This document shows positions 1 to 10,596 of a stretch of 64,000 nt of DNA, in pieces (the first letter of the stretch is position 1; each line of letters begins with the position of its first letter). Under the pieces are notes generated by a model that was given only the letters and a program-made list of their open reading frames with translations, was not told the DNA's origin and made no database searches. The position numbers were made by a program, and so were the translations under genes. Where the stretch lies: NCBI GenBank assembly GCA_963580285.1, contig OY757010.1, positions 211,142,138 to 211,206,137 on the forward strand, given 5' to 3'. The DNA comes from Lucinisca nassula (Eukaryota > Mollusca > Bivalvia > Lucinida > Lucinidae).

Positions 1-27
1 GAAGAAACCCAGAAAAACCAACAAGTC

Positions 28-171
28 TTAACCCTTATCCTGCTGAATAAATAAATTTAGCCACAGCCATTGCTGACTGCCAAACAATTTCTTAACATCA
101 TTCACAAGCTGCATGACAAACAGTGTAGGACCTCATCTCTGTTTGCAAAAGTAGGGGTTGTTATGGGTTAA
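28..171. mobile_element. TTAA-flanked MITE, piggyBac-like (divergent copy)
   Basis: TTAA occurs at both ends (28-31 and 168-171), followed and preceded by CCC/GGG. The interior matches the better copy at 4114-4302: the stretches on a bivalve-type 'aaacagtgta' hairpin, the 'agccaca.cc' block and the right end are shared. TTAA target duplications with CCC-starting ends are the known signature of piggyBac-type elements. The terminal repeats of this copy are decayed. No coding capacity. Confidence 0.5.
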
Positions 172-221
172 ATATACACTAAAGCCACTTTTTAACTGAG
201 CTTCCTGTTGTGCCCATTTCT

Positions 222-515
222 GTTTGTTTGTTTGAGTTGAGGTTAAACGTCCCCTTCAACACTGTATAGGTCATTTTGGAGACGTTGCTTCCAATTTTTG
301 GGACTTTTACCCGTCATTGAGATGAAATGACATCTCAAGCCCTGTCACCCAATGCAACCAAAAGGGTTTATTAGTATGGGCGGGCTGCCTCGCATCGCTT
401 TGCACGGGCAGGCTTAAATCCTCTAAGCGCTTTACCAGTAGTTGTGTAGTCTGCGTGGAAGCCTCATGCAGCCCATCTCTTTCTTCAAGCCCCGATGGGC
501 GGGAGCCGACAATTT
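222..515 (-). repeat. tRNA-type SINE family copy (minus strand)
   Basis: Read on the minus strand, it ends in an A-rich tail of (CAAA)n type (222-240) preceded by the tail motif 'gttgaaggggacgtttaac'. The same body recurs at 23766-23995, 26776-27067, 28018-28298, 28322-28619, 52118-52622 and 58163-58326. This copy lacks a recognisable tRNA head, so it is probably 5' truncated. The open frame at 307-588 is inside the SINE and is not a gene. Confidence 0.65.
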
Positions 516-760
516 CTGTATGTATTGGAATTGCACAAGGAGGATAAATTACAAGGATTCGTGTAAAAAATACATTCAAATCAATCAAATCTTTTATTCA
601 CTCTGATTACAAATAAATGTAATAACAAAAGGAGCGATACAAATATGCAACGTTCGGCGGCAAAGTATAAGTCAAAAAAAAAAAAAAAATAAATAAATAA
701 AACACAAACAAAACAAAACAACCAGAGGGCAACATTAAATTTTACGAGATGAAATCAGTA

Positions 761-763
<3 letters not shown>

Positions 764-808
<45 letters not shown>
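764..808. repeat. (TC)n microsatellite
   Basis: About 22 perfect TC units. The Ser/Leu repeat in the frame starting at 749 is only this microsatellite translated. Confidence 0.97.
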
Positions 809-814
<6 letters not shown>

Positions 815-910
815 TTTGAGCACGCGACGCTGAAACAGCACCGAATCTATGGCATTGTGTGCTTCGAGTTTGTCAATCAACAAAAATCAAATCAAATTTA
901 TTTCTCTCAG

Positions 911-1175
911 CATCGCGAAAACACGCCTATACAAATACACTGCAAATCCTATCGCCGAACAAAAGAAATTGGAAACAATTTTCCAATCTCTGCCCAAAAC
1001 ATAGACCGCGGGTGCCCGCACGAACCGCCTTATCGATACGGCTCTAACGAGCACCCCCAATCCAGTCCCAGAGCAGAAACAAGAAAAATAAGGTTTACCC
1101 TCTGTAAACTCCAGTTTTACTGTGTAAAAGTGGGGTTCAAGGAGGTCAAAACCATATAGGCGCGTTGTCGCGATG
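911..1175. mobile_element. Foldback MITE, family FB
   Basis: Ends are inverted repeats: CATCGCGAAAACACGCC at the left and the complement of the right end, CATCGCGACAACGCGCC (two differences over 17). The middle carries the 'ctaacgagcaccc' arm of the family palindrome. Full copies at 27641-27911 and 62880-63068 show the complete central hairpin. Confidence 0.6.
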
Positions 1176-1237
1176 GGTTTTACAATAGGATAAAGAGGAG
1201 CAAAACGTTGTGCAAACATACTGTTTCATGTAACAAA

Positions 1238-1282
1238 CTTATTATTTCATCATTTATTATTATTATTTATTTTATTTATCCG
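1238..1282. repeat. TTA/TTTA-rich low-complexity tract
   Basis: Imperfect repeats of TTATT and TTTA. No gene evidence around it. Confidence 0.8.
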
Positions 1283-1299
1283 ACCACACCCTTTCCTGA

Positions 1300-1440
1300 C
1301 TTTAAACCAATCAGATAGCTTATGTAATTTCAAACAGTGCAGATCCCGATCAGACTCAGAAGCCATCTGGTCTGGATCTGCACTATATGCAAAGCTAGGA
1401 TTTTTTATCAAGAACGGCAAGTTTTGCTCGGACTGGTCCG
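1300..1440. mobile_element. Decayed piggyBac-like MITE fragment
   Basis: Contains the 'aaccaatcaga' block and the inverted pair 'caaacagtgcagatcc' / 'ctggatctgcacta' that characterise the TTAA-flanked MITE at 4114-4302. Termini are not recognisable. Confidence 0.45.
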
Positions 1441-1630
1441 TATGCAGTAAACTATGTTCCATTCAAAAAATCATAGAGCATGAAACGTGTGAAAAATAAA
1501 TGGGCCGTTACAAAGCATGTTCTGCACGAGCATGTGTAGTCAGACGTGTGGCCAACACGCTAAAGAAAAATATGAATGGGATATTATGTTCACTCCAGAG
1601 TGGTAAGTGTAATAAAATATTATAGATGCG

Positions 1631-1659
<29 letters not shown>
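1631..1659. repeat. (TC)n microsatellite
   Basis: About 14 perfect TC units. Minus-strand (GA)n frames across it encode only Arg/Glu runs. Confidence 0.95.
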
Positions 1660-1662
<3 letters not shown>

Positions 1663-1705
1663 CCAGCCAATACACAGGTGTAAACAGATACATTCATTAC
1701 GAGTA

Positions 1706-1856
1706 CACGCCCATACAAATACACTGCAAACCCTACCGCCGAAAAGAACGAATATTTTCCGATGAAAAACTGATATCCGACACAGATCGTGGATACACGT
1801 TAGAACCATTGTGTACAAAGTTGTTTTGTGAAAGCAGGGTTAATTTAAAATATTAG
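1706..1856. mobile_element. Foldback MITE fragment, family FB
   Basis: Shares 'acgcccatacaaatacactgc' type sequence (left part) with 911-1175 and 27641-27911, then diverges. No right end. Confidence 0.4.
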
Positions 1857-2532
1857 GTAATAGTAATTTTCTCTAGTATGATAAGCGCTAGGACGTAGCA
1901 AACCTAAATCAAGATTATAGATAAAGGTATGCACATGTATGTAATCAGACCGGACAGTCGTCGGCAGTCGCGAGCGGACGACAAAGGCGAACGGCGCAAA
2001 GGGGAAGCGTCCCCGACTGCCACGGGATGTAGGCTGGGAAGATAGTCTCGGACTGAGATCCAAACTTTCGTTCAAGCCCTAGATTCCACTTTTTATGTAA
2101 ACAGTGTAGACCCCGATCAGACGCCGATAGAATGACATGTAGAGTAGCCTATGACATTAAAAATCCGCGCTTTTTGGATGTACTTTGACGCCGCGTTCTG
2201 TGGCGCCTGATCTGAGTCTCCATTGCTTGCCAAGCTCCTCACGGCGAATATACGCTAACTGGTGATTGATTTTTTACATGACCCGTGACGTCCAAACAAT
2301 ATTAAATATGGAGCGCGAAGCAGTAGATTTTGACAATCGCTTAGCTCCGCCCTCTCCTGTGGGTTAACCGGTATTGGATGGTGATGTTAAGTATTGATTA
2401 CCGTTACTTTGACAAACTTGACTCTTCTAACACCAATTGTGGTGTGGCGCGTCAGTGTTTTTTTATGTATCTGCTCTTTAATGAACCGGCGGGATATGGC
2501 GTACTGCTAACTTGCCGGTTGCCCTGTTGTAT
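1857..2532. other. Intergenic sequence with one hairpin repeat
   Basis: No gene supported. 2093-2225 holds the dispersed inverted pair 'aacagtgtagaccccgatcagacgcc' (left arm) and 'ggcgcctgatctgagtc' (right arm), a palindromic repeat also seen near 7220, 33650, 45000, 58080 and 63170. Confidence 0.5.
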
Positions 2533-2626
2533 TACATGTTTGTGTTTCTTTCACTTTGGTGTCTCCAATGGGAGCTGTGGGTTTATTGTATCGATTCCTG
2601 ATCATTGCCTTCACTTCTATTTAGTA
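2533..2626 (+). mobile_element. 5'-truncated 3' end of the Penelope-like element
   Basis: Matches the 3' untranslated end of the Penelope-like element at 40700-40817 ('gtttgtgtttctttc', 'tttggtgtct', 'attgtatcgattcctgat'). It retains only about the last 95 bp. This is a short dead-on-arrival copy of the kind left by target-primed reverse transcription. Confidence 0.55.
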
Positions 2627-2649
2627 CAAAGTATCGTTAATTAAGCTGA

Positions 2650-3500
2650 ATTGGACTCTTACATTACATAAAGGTGAAAGTTAGGGTGGTTGCAATAATT
2701 CATGAAGTCTAGTGATCCATGAAATGTAGGTCAAGGTTGAGATATGGGCGCTTGCATTGAAGCTGCTAGTCCTAAATGCAAGCTTGTACCAAGCAACATA
2801 TAGGAAACTCTTTTAGTTCTCAAGACATTGACTCTTACATTAGGGTGAAAGGTACGGTGGTCGCAATAGTCAGTAAACCATGAAATGTGTAGGTCAATGT
2901 CAGATTTGGATGCTTGCATTGAAGTTGCTGTTCCTAGATGCAAGCTTACAGCAAGTAACATTCATGCAGTTCTTACCGTTTTTGAGAAGTGGACTCTTAC
3001 ATTAGGGTGAAAGTTAGGGTGGTAGCAATAATTCACGAAGAGAACCATGAAATGTAGGCCATGGTGGGATATGGATGACTGCATTAAGTTGCTGTTCCTA
3101 GATGCAAGCAGTTCTCAAGAAATGGACTCTTACATTAGGGTAAAGTCGGCCTCGGTGGCTCAGTCGGATGCGCGTCTGACTGGTGATCAGGAGGACGCGG
3201 GTTCGACTCCCGCCGGGGTCGGCAACATTCTTTCGTGGAGATTGATCATGAAATCTTTTCTGCGGTCATTCTCTCCCTTCCGCTGATTCAAGAAGGGCAG
3301 TTGTCAGTTTCTGGCGAAAGAATGTGCACTGAACTGGTTAACCGCTTACGTATAAGCCTGCCCAGGAAAGTGTGGATAGGTAAACTGACCGGCTCTAAAA
3401 TGACCTAAATAGTGTTGACTGGGCCGTTAAACTCCAAAACAAACAAAAACATTAGGGTAAAAGTTAGGGTGGTCGCAAATGTTGACGGCTTGGCGACCGA
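2650..3500. repeat. Tandem repeat, about 175 bp period, 3-4 copies
   Basis: The phrase 'ggactcttacattagggtga' starts units near 2652, 2829, 2991 and 3123. Each unit also contains 'ccatgaaatg.taggtca' and 'gctgttcctagatgcaagc'. The fourth unit is interrupted by the SINE at 3145-3448. Confidence 0.8.
3145..3448 (+). repeat. Complete tRNA-headed SINE with 13-bp target duplication
   Basis: Perfect 13-bp direct repeats (acattagggtaaa) at 3132-3144 and 3449-3461 flank it. The head (about 3147-3222) folds as a tRNA: A box TGGCTCAGTCGG, B box GGTTCGACTCC, five-pair anticodon stem and a 7-nt loop with anticodon GGT (Thr-like). The D stem is imperfect. The tail ends 'gttaaactccaaaacaaac', like the other SINEs here. 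The flanking duplication and mispaired D arm argue for a SINE rather than a functional tRNA gene. Confidence 0.85.
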
Positions 3501-3800
3501 ACGGAAAACTGGACTTCTATATCTCACAATGCTTAAAGCAGGCGTGACAAAAACTGGAGCATACATAATTTTCTTAGTTCTGCTCCAAGACATAGGTTGT
3601 TGGTACTTGATAAAACTGCCTCAGTTCTAACGAGTCCCCACAACCTGTGTTTTTGAGTAAAGATAAGATATCATAAACGTTCATAGAAAAACAACTCATT
3701 TAATAACAAAGAATGCACTGTGTCACTGTCACACAGATGTGTTATTGTAATGTTGTATGTGAGGTTTAATAACTAGAGAAATTAGATCTGACCAATATTT

Positions 3801-4034
3801 GGGCCCCGTCAAGCGATTTTGGTACTTATCGCCTATGCGAGCAGCGAAGGTTCAGGCGAGCCTGCGCATCCGCGCAGTCTCGCCAGAACCTTCGCTGCTC
3901 GCTCATACAAGCAGTGAATCAAGTGGAACCTTCAGACAGAAAGCCATATCCCTGGCCCCTCTGAATGGCTGGGCATGCGCAGTTAAAGTTTGTCATGGCG
4001 GAATGCTCGAAGACCCAAATTCGCTTGGCAGGGC
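3801..4034 (+). mobile_element. 234-bp MITE, family M234, copy 1
   Basis: One of four near-identical copies (others 27333-27566, 52206-52438, 58429-58662). Terminal inverted repeats are GGGCCCCGTCAAGCGA and, from the right, GCCC(C)TGCCAAGCGA. An internal near-perfect palindrome spans 3837-3902 with arms GCGAGCAGCGAAGGTTC / GAACCTTCGCTGCTCGC. No target duplication is clear at this copy. Open frames through it recur in every copy only because the sequence is repeated. Confidence 0.85.
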
Positions 4035-4113
4035 TCATATCACATGACTACAAAACTCCAGATAAGAGAAAGCACAAGTATAATAAATACAAAATCTTTT
4101 ACTAGAATTTGTC

Positions 4114-4302
4114 TTAACCCTTATCTTGCTGAATATTCATTTAAGCCACACCCATTTCTGGCTATCAACCAATCAAATTACTTGATGTAATTTATATCTA
4201 AAAATTCATTAACTGAATGCCAAACAGTGAAGAAGCCATCTGATCTGGATCTACACTGTTTCCAAAGATAGGGGTTGTCGCGAACAGCAAGATAAGGGTT
4301 AA
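4114..4302. mobile_element. TTAA-flanked MITE, piggyBac-like
   Basis: Perfect 18-bp inverted termini including the target site: TTAACCCTTATCTTGCTG at 4114-4131 and its complement at 4285-4302. TTAA target and CCC start fit piggyBac-type transposition. The Helentron-like element at 4303 begins immediately after the right TTAA. Confidence 0.8.
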
Positions 4303-4479
4303 ACAAGAGGCTCATGGACCACTATGCTCCCCAGAGCTCAGGTGGGCACTGCCCACTTGCAGTCATGTATTTTAACATTTGGTTATATATATAATCTACT
4401 AATTATAAAGTCTCCCAAACAAACCCCCATACCCAAATGAGCACCTATGCGGACTCCTTATCTGAAACATTAGGCATTT

Positions 4480-5660
4480 TATGAAGTAAATGGGGGTGAG
4501 GCATGAACCTAATGGAGCCCTGGTCGGTATCACTGAATGTCTCCTATCATAGGGAACAAGATTGTATATGGTTTAGAGGTAGTGACCTGAATTGTTCCGG
4601 AGATATAAGACCTTTTAAGCAGCGTGGAGGGGTTGGGGAATGTCCATGCAGACCAAAGCGAAGCCCAAGACTGTTATTTTATGTGTGTGTGTTTTTTTTT
4701 TTTTTTTTTTGTTATTCTGGGGGAGGAGGGTTTGGTTGTATGGCCCTTTCAAGATTATTTCACTTATATAGAGTGGATCTTTAATCTGAGGTGGGCGAAA
4801 ACCGGAGTACCCGGGAAAAAACCACCTCACCCTGCAGGGCATAACTTGGTTTCTCACATGTGACCCGAGACAGGCTCGACCAACAGCTTTGAGACACCTA
4901 ATGATTAAGAGTCAGCGCCCTTATCCACTAGGCCACAGAGGCCCGTTGATTGTTACTGAATGTCTTATCTTAAGGACCAAGAATATATATGGCTTAGGGG
5001 CAGGGATCTGAGCGGTTTCTGAGATGAGGCCTTTTTATGAATTGGAGGGGACAAGAATGGCCCCTACAGACCTTTGGGACCCCCAAATTGGTGTGACTGG
5101 CCCCTGCAGTCCCGCGGAGACCCCCAAGTGGGTGGGACTGAATGCATCCTATCATAAGGAGCAAGAATATACATGTATATGATTTAGGGGTGGGAATCTG
5201 CATTGTTTCTGAAATATATGGCCTTTTATAAAGTGGAGGGATGGGGTATGGCCCCAGACCACCCCTGGTTGGTTTGACTGAATGAATTTTATCATAAGGA
5301 ACATAAATGTATACAGTTTAGGGGTGGGGATCTGAACAGTTTCTGAGATACATTGCTTTATATGAAGCGGAGGGGTGGGGCATGGCCTGATGCACCCCAG
5401 CAGACCCCCAGGTTGGTGTCACAGAATGTGTTTTATCATAACGAGTGTGGTTCACGGGTGGGGCTCCAAACAGTTGGTCTTTTATGAAGTGGAGCGGTGG
5501 GGCATGGCCCCGGCGCACCCGGGGAGACCCCCAGATTGGTGTTACTGAATGTGTCCGATAAAAAGGAATATATATGGTTTGGAGTGGGGATCTGAAAGGT
5601 TTCTGAGATTTTTGGCCTTTTATGAACTAGAGGGGGTGGGGCATTGATTCGTTAGTTTCC
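4480..5660. repeat. Tandem array, about 145 bp period
   Basis: Units share 'gaatatatatggtttagggg', 'gatctgaa.ggtttctgaga' and 'ttttatgaagtggaggggt'. The same array is at 11990-12660 and 21590-22170, on each side of the BEL/Pao insertion. Each unit is degenerate and not coding. Confidence 0.8.
4690..4951 (-). repeat. tRNA-derived SINE with poly(A) tail (minus strand)
   Basis: On the minus strand the head (4951 down to about 4868) has an A box TGGCCTAGTGG and a B-box-like GGTCGAGCC. The element ends in a 20-nt A run (plus-strand T run at about 4691-4710). It is a different SINE family from 3145-3448. Target duplication not clear. Confidence 0.6.
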
Positions 5661-5864
5661 AAAGCAACCAAACCAGTGAACCGAATTAATTAAAAAAAAA
5701 ACCACAAACCTGTTAAGGCAAGAATGGTGAATATTTCCAAAAACTCTTAGCCTCATAGAACAAATGGTTTCTGAGATGATTTTTAAGTATGAGCAGTCAT
5801 ATGTAAGACAGAAGATTGCTAATGGAACATAACAAAGGTTTTGTCAAAATATCTGCAAAGGCTT

Positions 5865-6482
5865 GGGTCAGGCGTCAGATTCTATGACGGCTCCAATGTA
5901 AAGGCTTATTGAGAATTAGAGAGATCTAATTCAAGGTAATGTTGGTTGGTGCCTGAAGCTCTGTCTCTGGTCAGGCCCATCGGAGTCTAACTGTTGGTTT
6001 TCTTTTGTTCCAGCATTTCAGTGGTTTCTTGCTGTCGAGTCCTCACCGTTGTCTCACCTGTGTGGTTCTCTGATTTTTTTGTGTTCACGGAGATGTTGCA
6101 CTGATGAGTTAGGCCTTCATGCGGACTGAACAAATTATTTGTCTAAATCGCGAAGGAAATAAGGGCGAGGATTGTGGCCACGTAAAATTGATTTAAGCCC
6201 CCCAGTGGAAATCTTTCCATTGACCATTCCAAGGTGGTTCTTCTGTGGCGGTTTATTTATGTTGTTGTTTGTTACTTACTGTGTGTATCACTTGTGTCTT
6301 TTTATTTTGGATGGCCATATGGCCATTTTGTGGGAAAGTAACTGTCCTTATCGCCTTCCTTTGTTTAGGTTTCCATTATGGTCTGGTCGCTTAATGTTTG
6401 TGTTTCTTTCCCTTTGGTGTCTTTTATGGGTGGAGTAAGTTAATTGTATCGATACCTGATCTTTGTTTTACTTCTTCTTTGG
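5865..6482 (+). mobile_element. 5'-truncated Penelope-like element 3' region
   Basis: Collinear with 40265-40817, the 3' end of the Penelope-like element, beginning at 'gggtcagg.gtcagattctat' and running to 'tttgttttacttct'. It contains no reverse transcriptase. It lies inside the Helentron-like element 4303-6719. Confidence 0.75.
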
Positions 6483-7095
6483 TAATCAGTGCCATTTTTC
6501 TATTTTCCCCATTATAGGTCTACGGAAAAAGTTGCCACAGCAACCAGACTTATGAGCCAGTTTTCACAAAAAAATGCAAACTTTCAATGCCCCATCCCAA
6601 GGCTGCTACAGATGAAACTTGAACTGAATTGGCCCAGTGGCTACAGAGGTTTGAGTTGTGACATCAGATGGCAAATGCCCTTCCATAAGCGCCCCCTGAG
6701 CCTTCGGCTCTGGTTAGCAAAACATAAAGCATGCCAGAAAGACAGAAATGTTGGGTATTTTGTGATAACTGAAGGCTATTTCTGTCAGTTTTGTCAGTTC
6801 TCCACCAGAATCTATGTTTTCATTAGAACAGTCTTGATGAGGTGGCTCTAATGAATATCCAAAACACATGTTTATATTGGCAAATATGGAGAATTGTCTT
6901 TAAAAAGTCACAAAATACTGCCTTATCCATTGTTTTTACAGATGGGTGGAATTCTGGACTTCATCCCAAGGTTTTTCTAGAAAGTTCATTCCTCTCAATG
7001 CCGGCCTAAATAAACAGTTTCAAGGATATCCCGGTTATTGGCTCCACATCTGGGGCTGTGATGAGAAACCAAACACCAGTTTTCCTCATCCCCCA

Positions 7096-7313
7096 TTAAC
7101 CCTTTTGGTACCAAATGGAATCTTCCACCTTATATTTAGCATGAGTCAATTTCAAAATTTAGGGATGTCAGGTTATGTTTTCTTCAAAATTTATTTGGAA
7201 AATGGCTGAACTTTTTGCAAACAGTGTAGACCCTGATCAGACGCCACATTCTGCGGCATCTGATCTGGGTCTGCACTGTTTGCCAACTGGGACTTTGGTT
7301 TAAAGACTCATCC
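7096..7313. mobile_element. TTAA-bounded hairpin MITE
   Basis: TTAACCCTTTTGGTACC at the left and TTAA at 7310-7313. The interior has the inverted pair 'gcaaacagtgtagaccctga' (about 7217) and 'tctgggtctgcactgtttgc' (about 7264). A related copy is 57959-58162. Right end less certain. Confidence 0.45.
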
Positions 7314-7651
7314 AAAAGTCTGGAGAAGCCCAGAATCGATACTGCAATCCCTGGTTTATAAGGCTAGTATCTTAACCACTACACAATGGATGCTTCTAAA
7401 TATAAATAAATGAGACAATTACGGTAAAGTTCTGCTGTTAAGACCACCTAAAATTAAGACTAATTCTCCTTTAAAAAGCATATTTAAAAGGTTTCAGTCA
7501 CTCATTTAGCCGTTTGACTCATTTAACATGCATGATGGTTAACCAAACCATACACATCTTGGGCAAGTGGCTGGTGGGCCGGCAAGCTTAGTCTTTCTAA
7601 GTGGTTACAGTAAACCAGTGCAAGCACATCCTTTTGCTTTCTCTTCAAACT

Positions 7652-7845
7652 AGAAGTGAAGGCAATGATCAGGAATCTATACAACTACCCCAAACCTCCC
7701 GTTAGAGACAACAAAGGAAAGAAATACAAACATGAAATAAGTAAACCCTAATGAAAGCAAGCGGAAAGCCAAAAGGACAGTTACTTTCCCACAAAATGGT
7801 CAAATGGCTATCCAAAACAAAAAGTTATAAGCAATACATACAGTC
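7652..7845 (-). mobile_element. 5'-truncated Penelope-like element 3' end (minus strand)
   Basis: The reverse complement matches 40620-40815, including the block around 'cattttgtgggaaagtaact'. It is more diverged than the copy at 5865-6482. Confidence 0.6.
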
Positions 7846-7956
7846 AGCAGAAGCTAAAGATATTTATTTATCAATATCCATGAAAGAATATTGCCAAACT
7901 TGACAGGTACTATTGATCCAAACATGCAACAAAATGCACTACTCTGCCAGACCATT

Positions 7957-8167
7957 TTAACCCTTGTCTCGCTGAGCCCAGATATGTCTCATATTAAACA
8001 ATGTAGATCCAGATCAGATGGCTTCTGAAGAAGCCATCTAATCAGGACCTTCACTGTTTGTCATTCAGTTTATGAATTTGTTGCAATGATTTGCATCAAG
8101 AAATCTGATTGGTTGATAAGCAGTGGTGGATGTGGCATATATAAATAACCAGCAGGTCAAGGGTTAA
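7957..8167. mobile_element. TTAA-flanked MITE, piggyBac-like
   Basis: TTAACCCTTGTCTCGCTG at the left and CAGCAGGTCAAGGGTTAA at the right, a decayed version of the 4114-4302 family. Interior has the 'cagatggcttctga' / 'agaagccatctaatc' inverted pair. Confidence 0.7.
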
Positions 8168-9055
8168 ATAAAAGGTGGATTTCCTACCTGATCCTTTAGT
8201 AGCTGTACCCTACTTTTAAAGAAAAGTACTTGCTCCCTCTCGGGGGAGAAATATCTTTTATTTTTTAAAGCCTTTTATGAAAGGGACAAAATTCATTTTA
8301 AGCATGAGTTAACTGAAATTCTCTTTAAGAGAATCCAATTACCAATAATTATTACACCTAGCACACACAAATTAAATAAATAACCAAAGCACAAAAAGAA
8401 AAAAAACAATAGAAACAAAAGAAAAACAAACAAAAAAGGACAGAACTATCTAACAAACTTTGCAACAATAAGCCTTAACTTAAACAAGAGGGCCATGATG
8501 GCCCTGCATCGCTCACCTGATCCATTTTGTACGAATGAAATGGTAGGTAATAAAGCAAGGTGGAGTGGAGTGTTTGAGCAATTTGGAATGACAGTGACCC
8601 AAGGAACATTTCTGGGAAATTCTATCAAAATCGGTCTAGCTGTTAAGGTGGTGGCTATCATGTTCATTTAAGCCATAAGCCATAACAAGGTTTATTTTTC
8701 TAAAAATAGCTATTGCGACCTTGACCTTCAGCCCAGGACCCTGAATGTTGATCTTGCTTGAGAATATTATCATACCTAACACTTGTGTGAAGTTACATCA
8801 AAATCCATTGATAAATCTAAGTGCTAGCTAGTGCCATGAAAAGTTTTTCTAAAAACAGCTACATTAAAATCCATCAACAGATGTAGGCGCCAGAGCGATA
8901 TGTCAAAGTTTATTCTATAAAATAGCCAAAGTGACCTTAACCCCGGAATCCTGAAAGTCATACTTGCTTGAGATATTATCATACCCAACATTTGTGTAAA
9001 GTTACATAAATCTTTTGAAAAATGTAGGCGCTAGAGTGATGACAAAGTTTTTCTA

Positions 9056-10596
9056 ACAAGAGGGCCATGATGGCCCTGGATCACTCACCTGATCCATAGT
9101 GTAACAAGTGGGCCCCAGGGAGGGCCATCATTGGCCCAAGGGCTTTAATCTGCATAATGTTGGGGGAGGTCTTAAAGGTGAAGCTTCATACCAAACAACA
9201 ACAAAGGCTAAAATTTGAACAATCTTGACAAAGGTTCACTAGATGAAGCTACATACCAAATATCAAAGACCTGGGCCTTGCGGTTTCAGAGAAGAAGATT
9301 TTTTTAAAGATATTCCCTACATAAGCTTATGCAAAACCAAATGGCCCCGGGGCTATATAAGTCTATGTAAAACCAAAGGGCCCCAGGGTTGGGGCATTTG
9401 TGGCCCCAGGGCTATAATTTGAACAATCTTCGTAGAGGTCCACTAGATGAAGCTCCATACCAAATATCAAAGACCTTGGCCTTGCAGTTTCAGAGAAGAA
9501 GATTTTTAAAGATTTCCCTTTATAAGTCTATGTGAAACCAAAAGGTCTCGAGCTGTGACATTTTGGCCCCAGGGCTAAAATTTGCATAATCTTGATAGAG
9601 TTCCACTAAATGAAATTCACACCAAATATCAAAGACCTAGGCCTTGTGGTTTCACAGAAGTTTTTTCAGATTTTCCCTATATAAGTCAATGTAAAACCAA
9701 AGGGCCCCTGAGGGTGGGGGGGGAGGGGGGGCATTTTTGGTTTCAGGGCTACAATTTGAACAATCTTGATAGAGGTCCACTAGATGAAGCTTCATACCAA
9801 ATATCAAAGACCTAGACCTTGTGGTTTCAGAGAAGAAGATTTTTAAAGATTTTCCCTATATTAGTCTATGTAAAACCAAAGGGCCCCGGAGCGAGGTCAG
9901 TTTTGGCCCCAGGGCTATAGTTTGAACAATCTTGATAGAGGTCCATTAGATGAAGCTTCATACCAAATATCAAAGTCCTGGGCCTTGCCGTTTCAGAGTA
10001 GAAGATTTTTAAAGATCATCCCTATATAAGCCTATGTACAACCAAAGGGTCCCAGAGTGGGGGCATTTTTGGCCCAAGGGCCCTAATTTGAACAATCTTT
10101 GTAGAGGTCCATTAGATGAAGCTTCAAACCAAATATCAAAGTCCTGGGCCTTGTGGTTTCAGAGAAGAAGATTTTTAAAGATTTTCCCCTATATAATCCT
10201 ATGTAAAACCAAAGGGCCCCAGGGTGGGGGCATTTTTTGCCCCAGCACTATAATTTGAACAATCTTGGTAGGGGTACACAAGACGAAGCTTCATACCAAA
10301 TATCAAAGACCTGGGACTTGTGGTTTCAGCGAAGAAGATTTTTTAAGTTTTCAGTGAAAAAAATCTATTTTGGCTCCTGTGACCTAGATGTGCAACGGAC
10401 TGGAACCATTTGAACAACTTTGAAAGGGGACCACTTAAGGATCATTCCTGTGAAGTTTGGTCAAAATCTGATCAGTGGTTTAGGAGGAGCTGTCGGTTGA
10501 AGAAATTGTTTACGCACGCACGCACGGACGCACACATGCACAACGGACAAAATGTGATCCCAAAAGCTCACCTCTTCACTACGTGATGGTTAGCTA
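9056..10596 (-). mobile_element. Helentron-like element, GCTCACC ends (inner, precise insertion)
   Basis: Starts ACAAGAGGGCCATGATGGCCC and ends 'aaagctcacc...ggttagcta'. Flanks read gtttttcta / aaaatagcc, which join into the uninterrupted sequence found many times elsewhere (for example near 42535 and 48060), so there is no target duplication and the target is A/A (T/T on the other strand). The body is about 7 units of a 165-bp array plus a short ACGC/GCAC run near 10515. Non-coding; frames such as 9582-9815 and 10034-10258 are translated array. Confidence 0.8.
9100..10350. repeat. 165-bp tandem array
   Basis: Each unit carries 'ctatataagtctatgtaaaa', 'ccaaagggcccc', 'ttggccccagggctataat', 'gaggtccactagatgaagc' and 'ggtttcagagaagaagattt'. 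The same array with more copies is at 33850-36410. Confidence 0.9.

Larger units (their letters stand above)
4303..6719 (-). mobile_element. Helentron-like non-autonomous element, GCTC..CAGAGC ends
   Basis: Starts ACAAGAGGCTCATGGACC (hairpin GGCTCATGGACC) and then 'cagagctcagg'. It ends near 6719 with 'gagccttcggctctggttagca', a hairpin plus the terminal arm. The same ends bound 11917-22519. The body is a GC-rich tandem array (about 4480-5650, period about 145 bp, phrase 'ggtttaggggtgggga'), interrupted by a SINE and a Penelope 3' end. No protein recognised. Orientation is taken from the hairpin-bearing end being the 3' end. Confidence 0.6.

Noticed and set aside
749..1159. 136-residue frame starting with a Ser/Leu run
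   Set aside because: The run is the (TC)n microsatellite; the rest is a foldback MITE present elsewhere.
3147..3222. Functional tRNA-Thr gene
   Set aside because: It is the head of a SINE with a target duplication and an imperfect D stem.
3799..4047. 82-residue frame, repeated near 27268, 52187 and 58418
   Set aside because: All four lie in MITE M234; repetition comes from the element, not a gene family.
9582..10258. Frames with a recurring RGPLDEASxQISK ... RRRFLKIF pattern
   Set aside because: They are translations of the 165-bp tandem unit; frames break within each array and the same DNA is read in other frames elsewhere.
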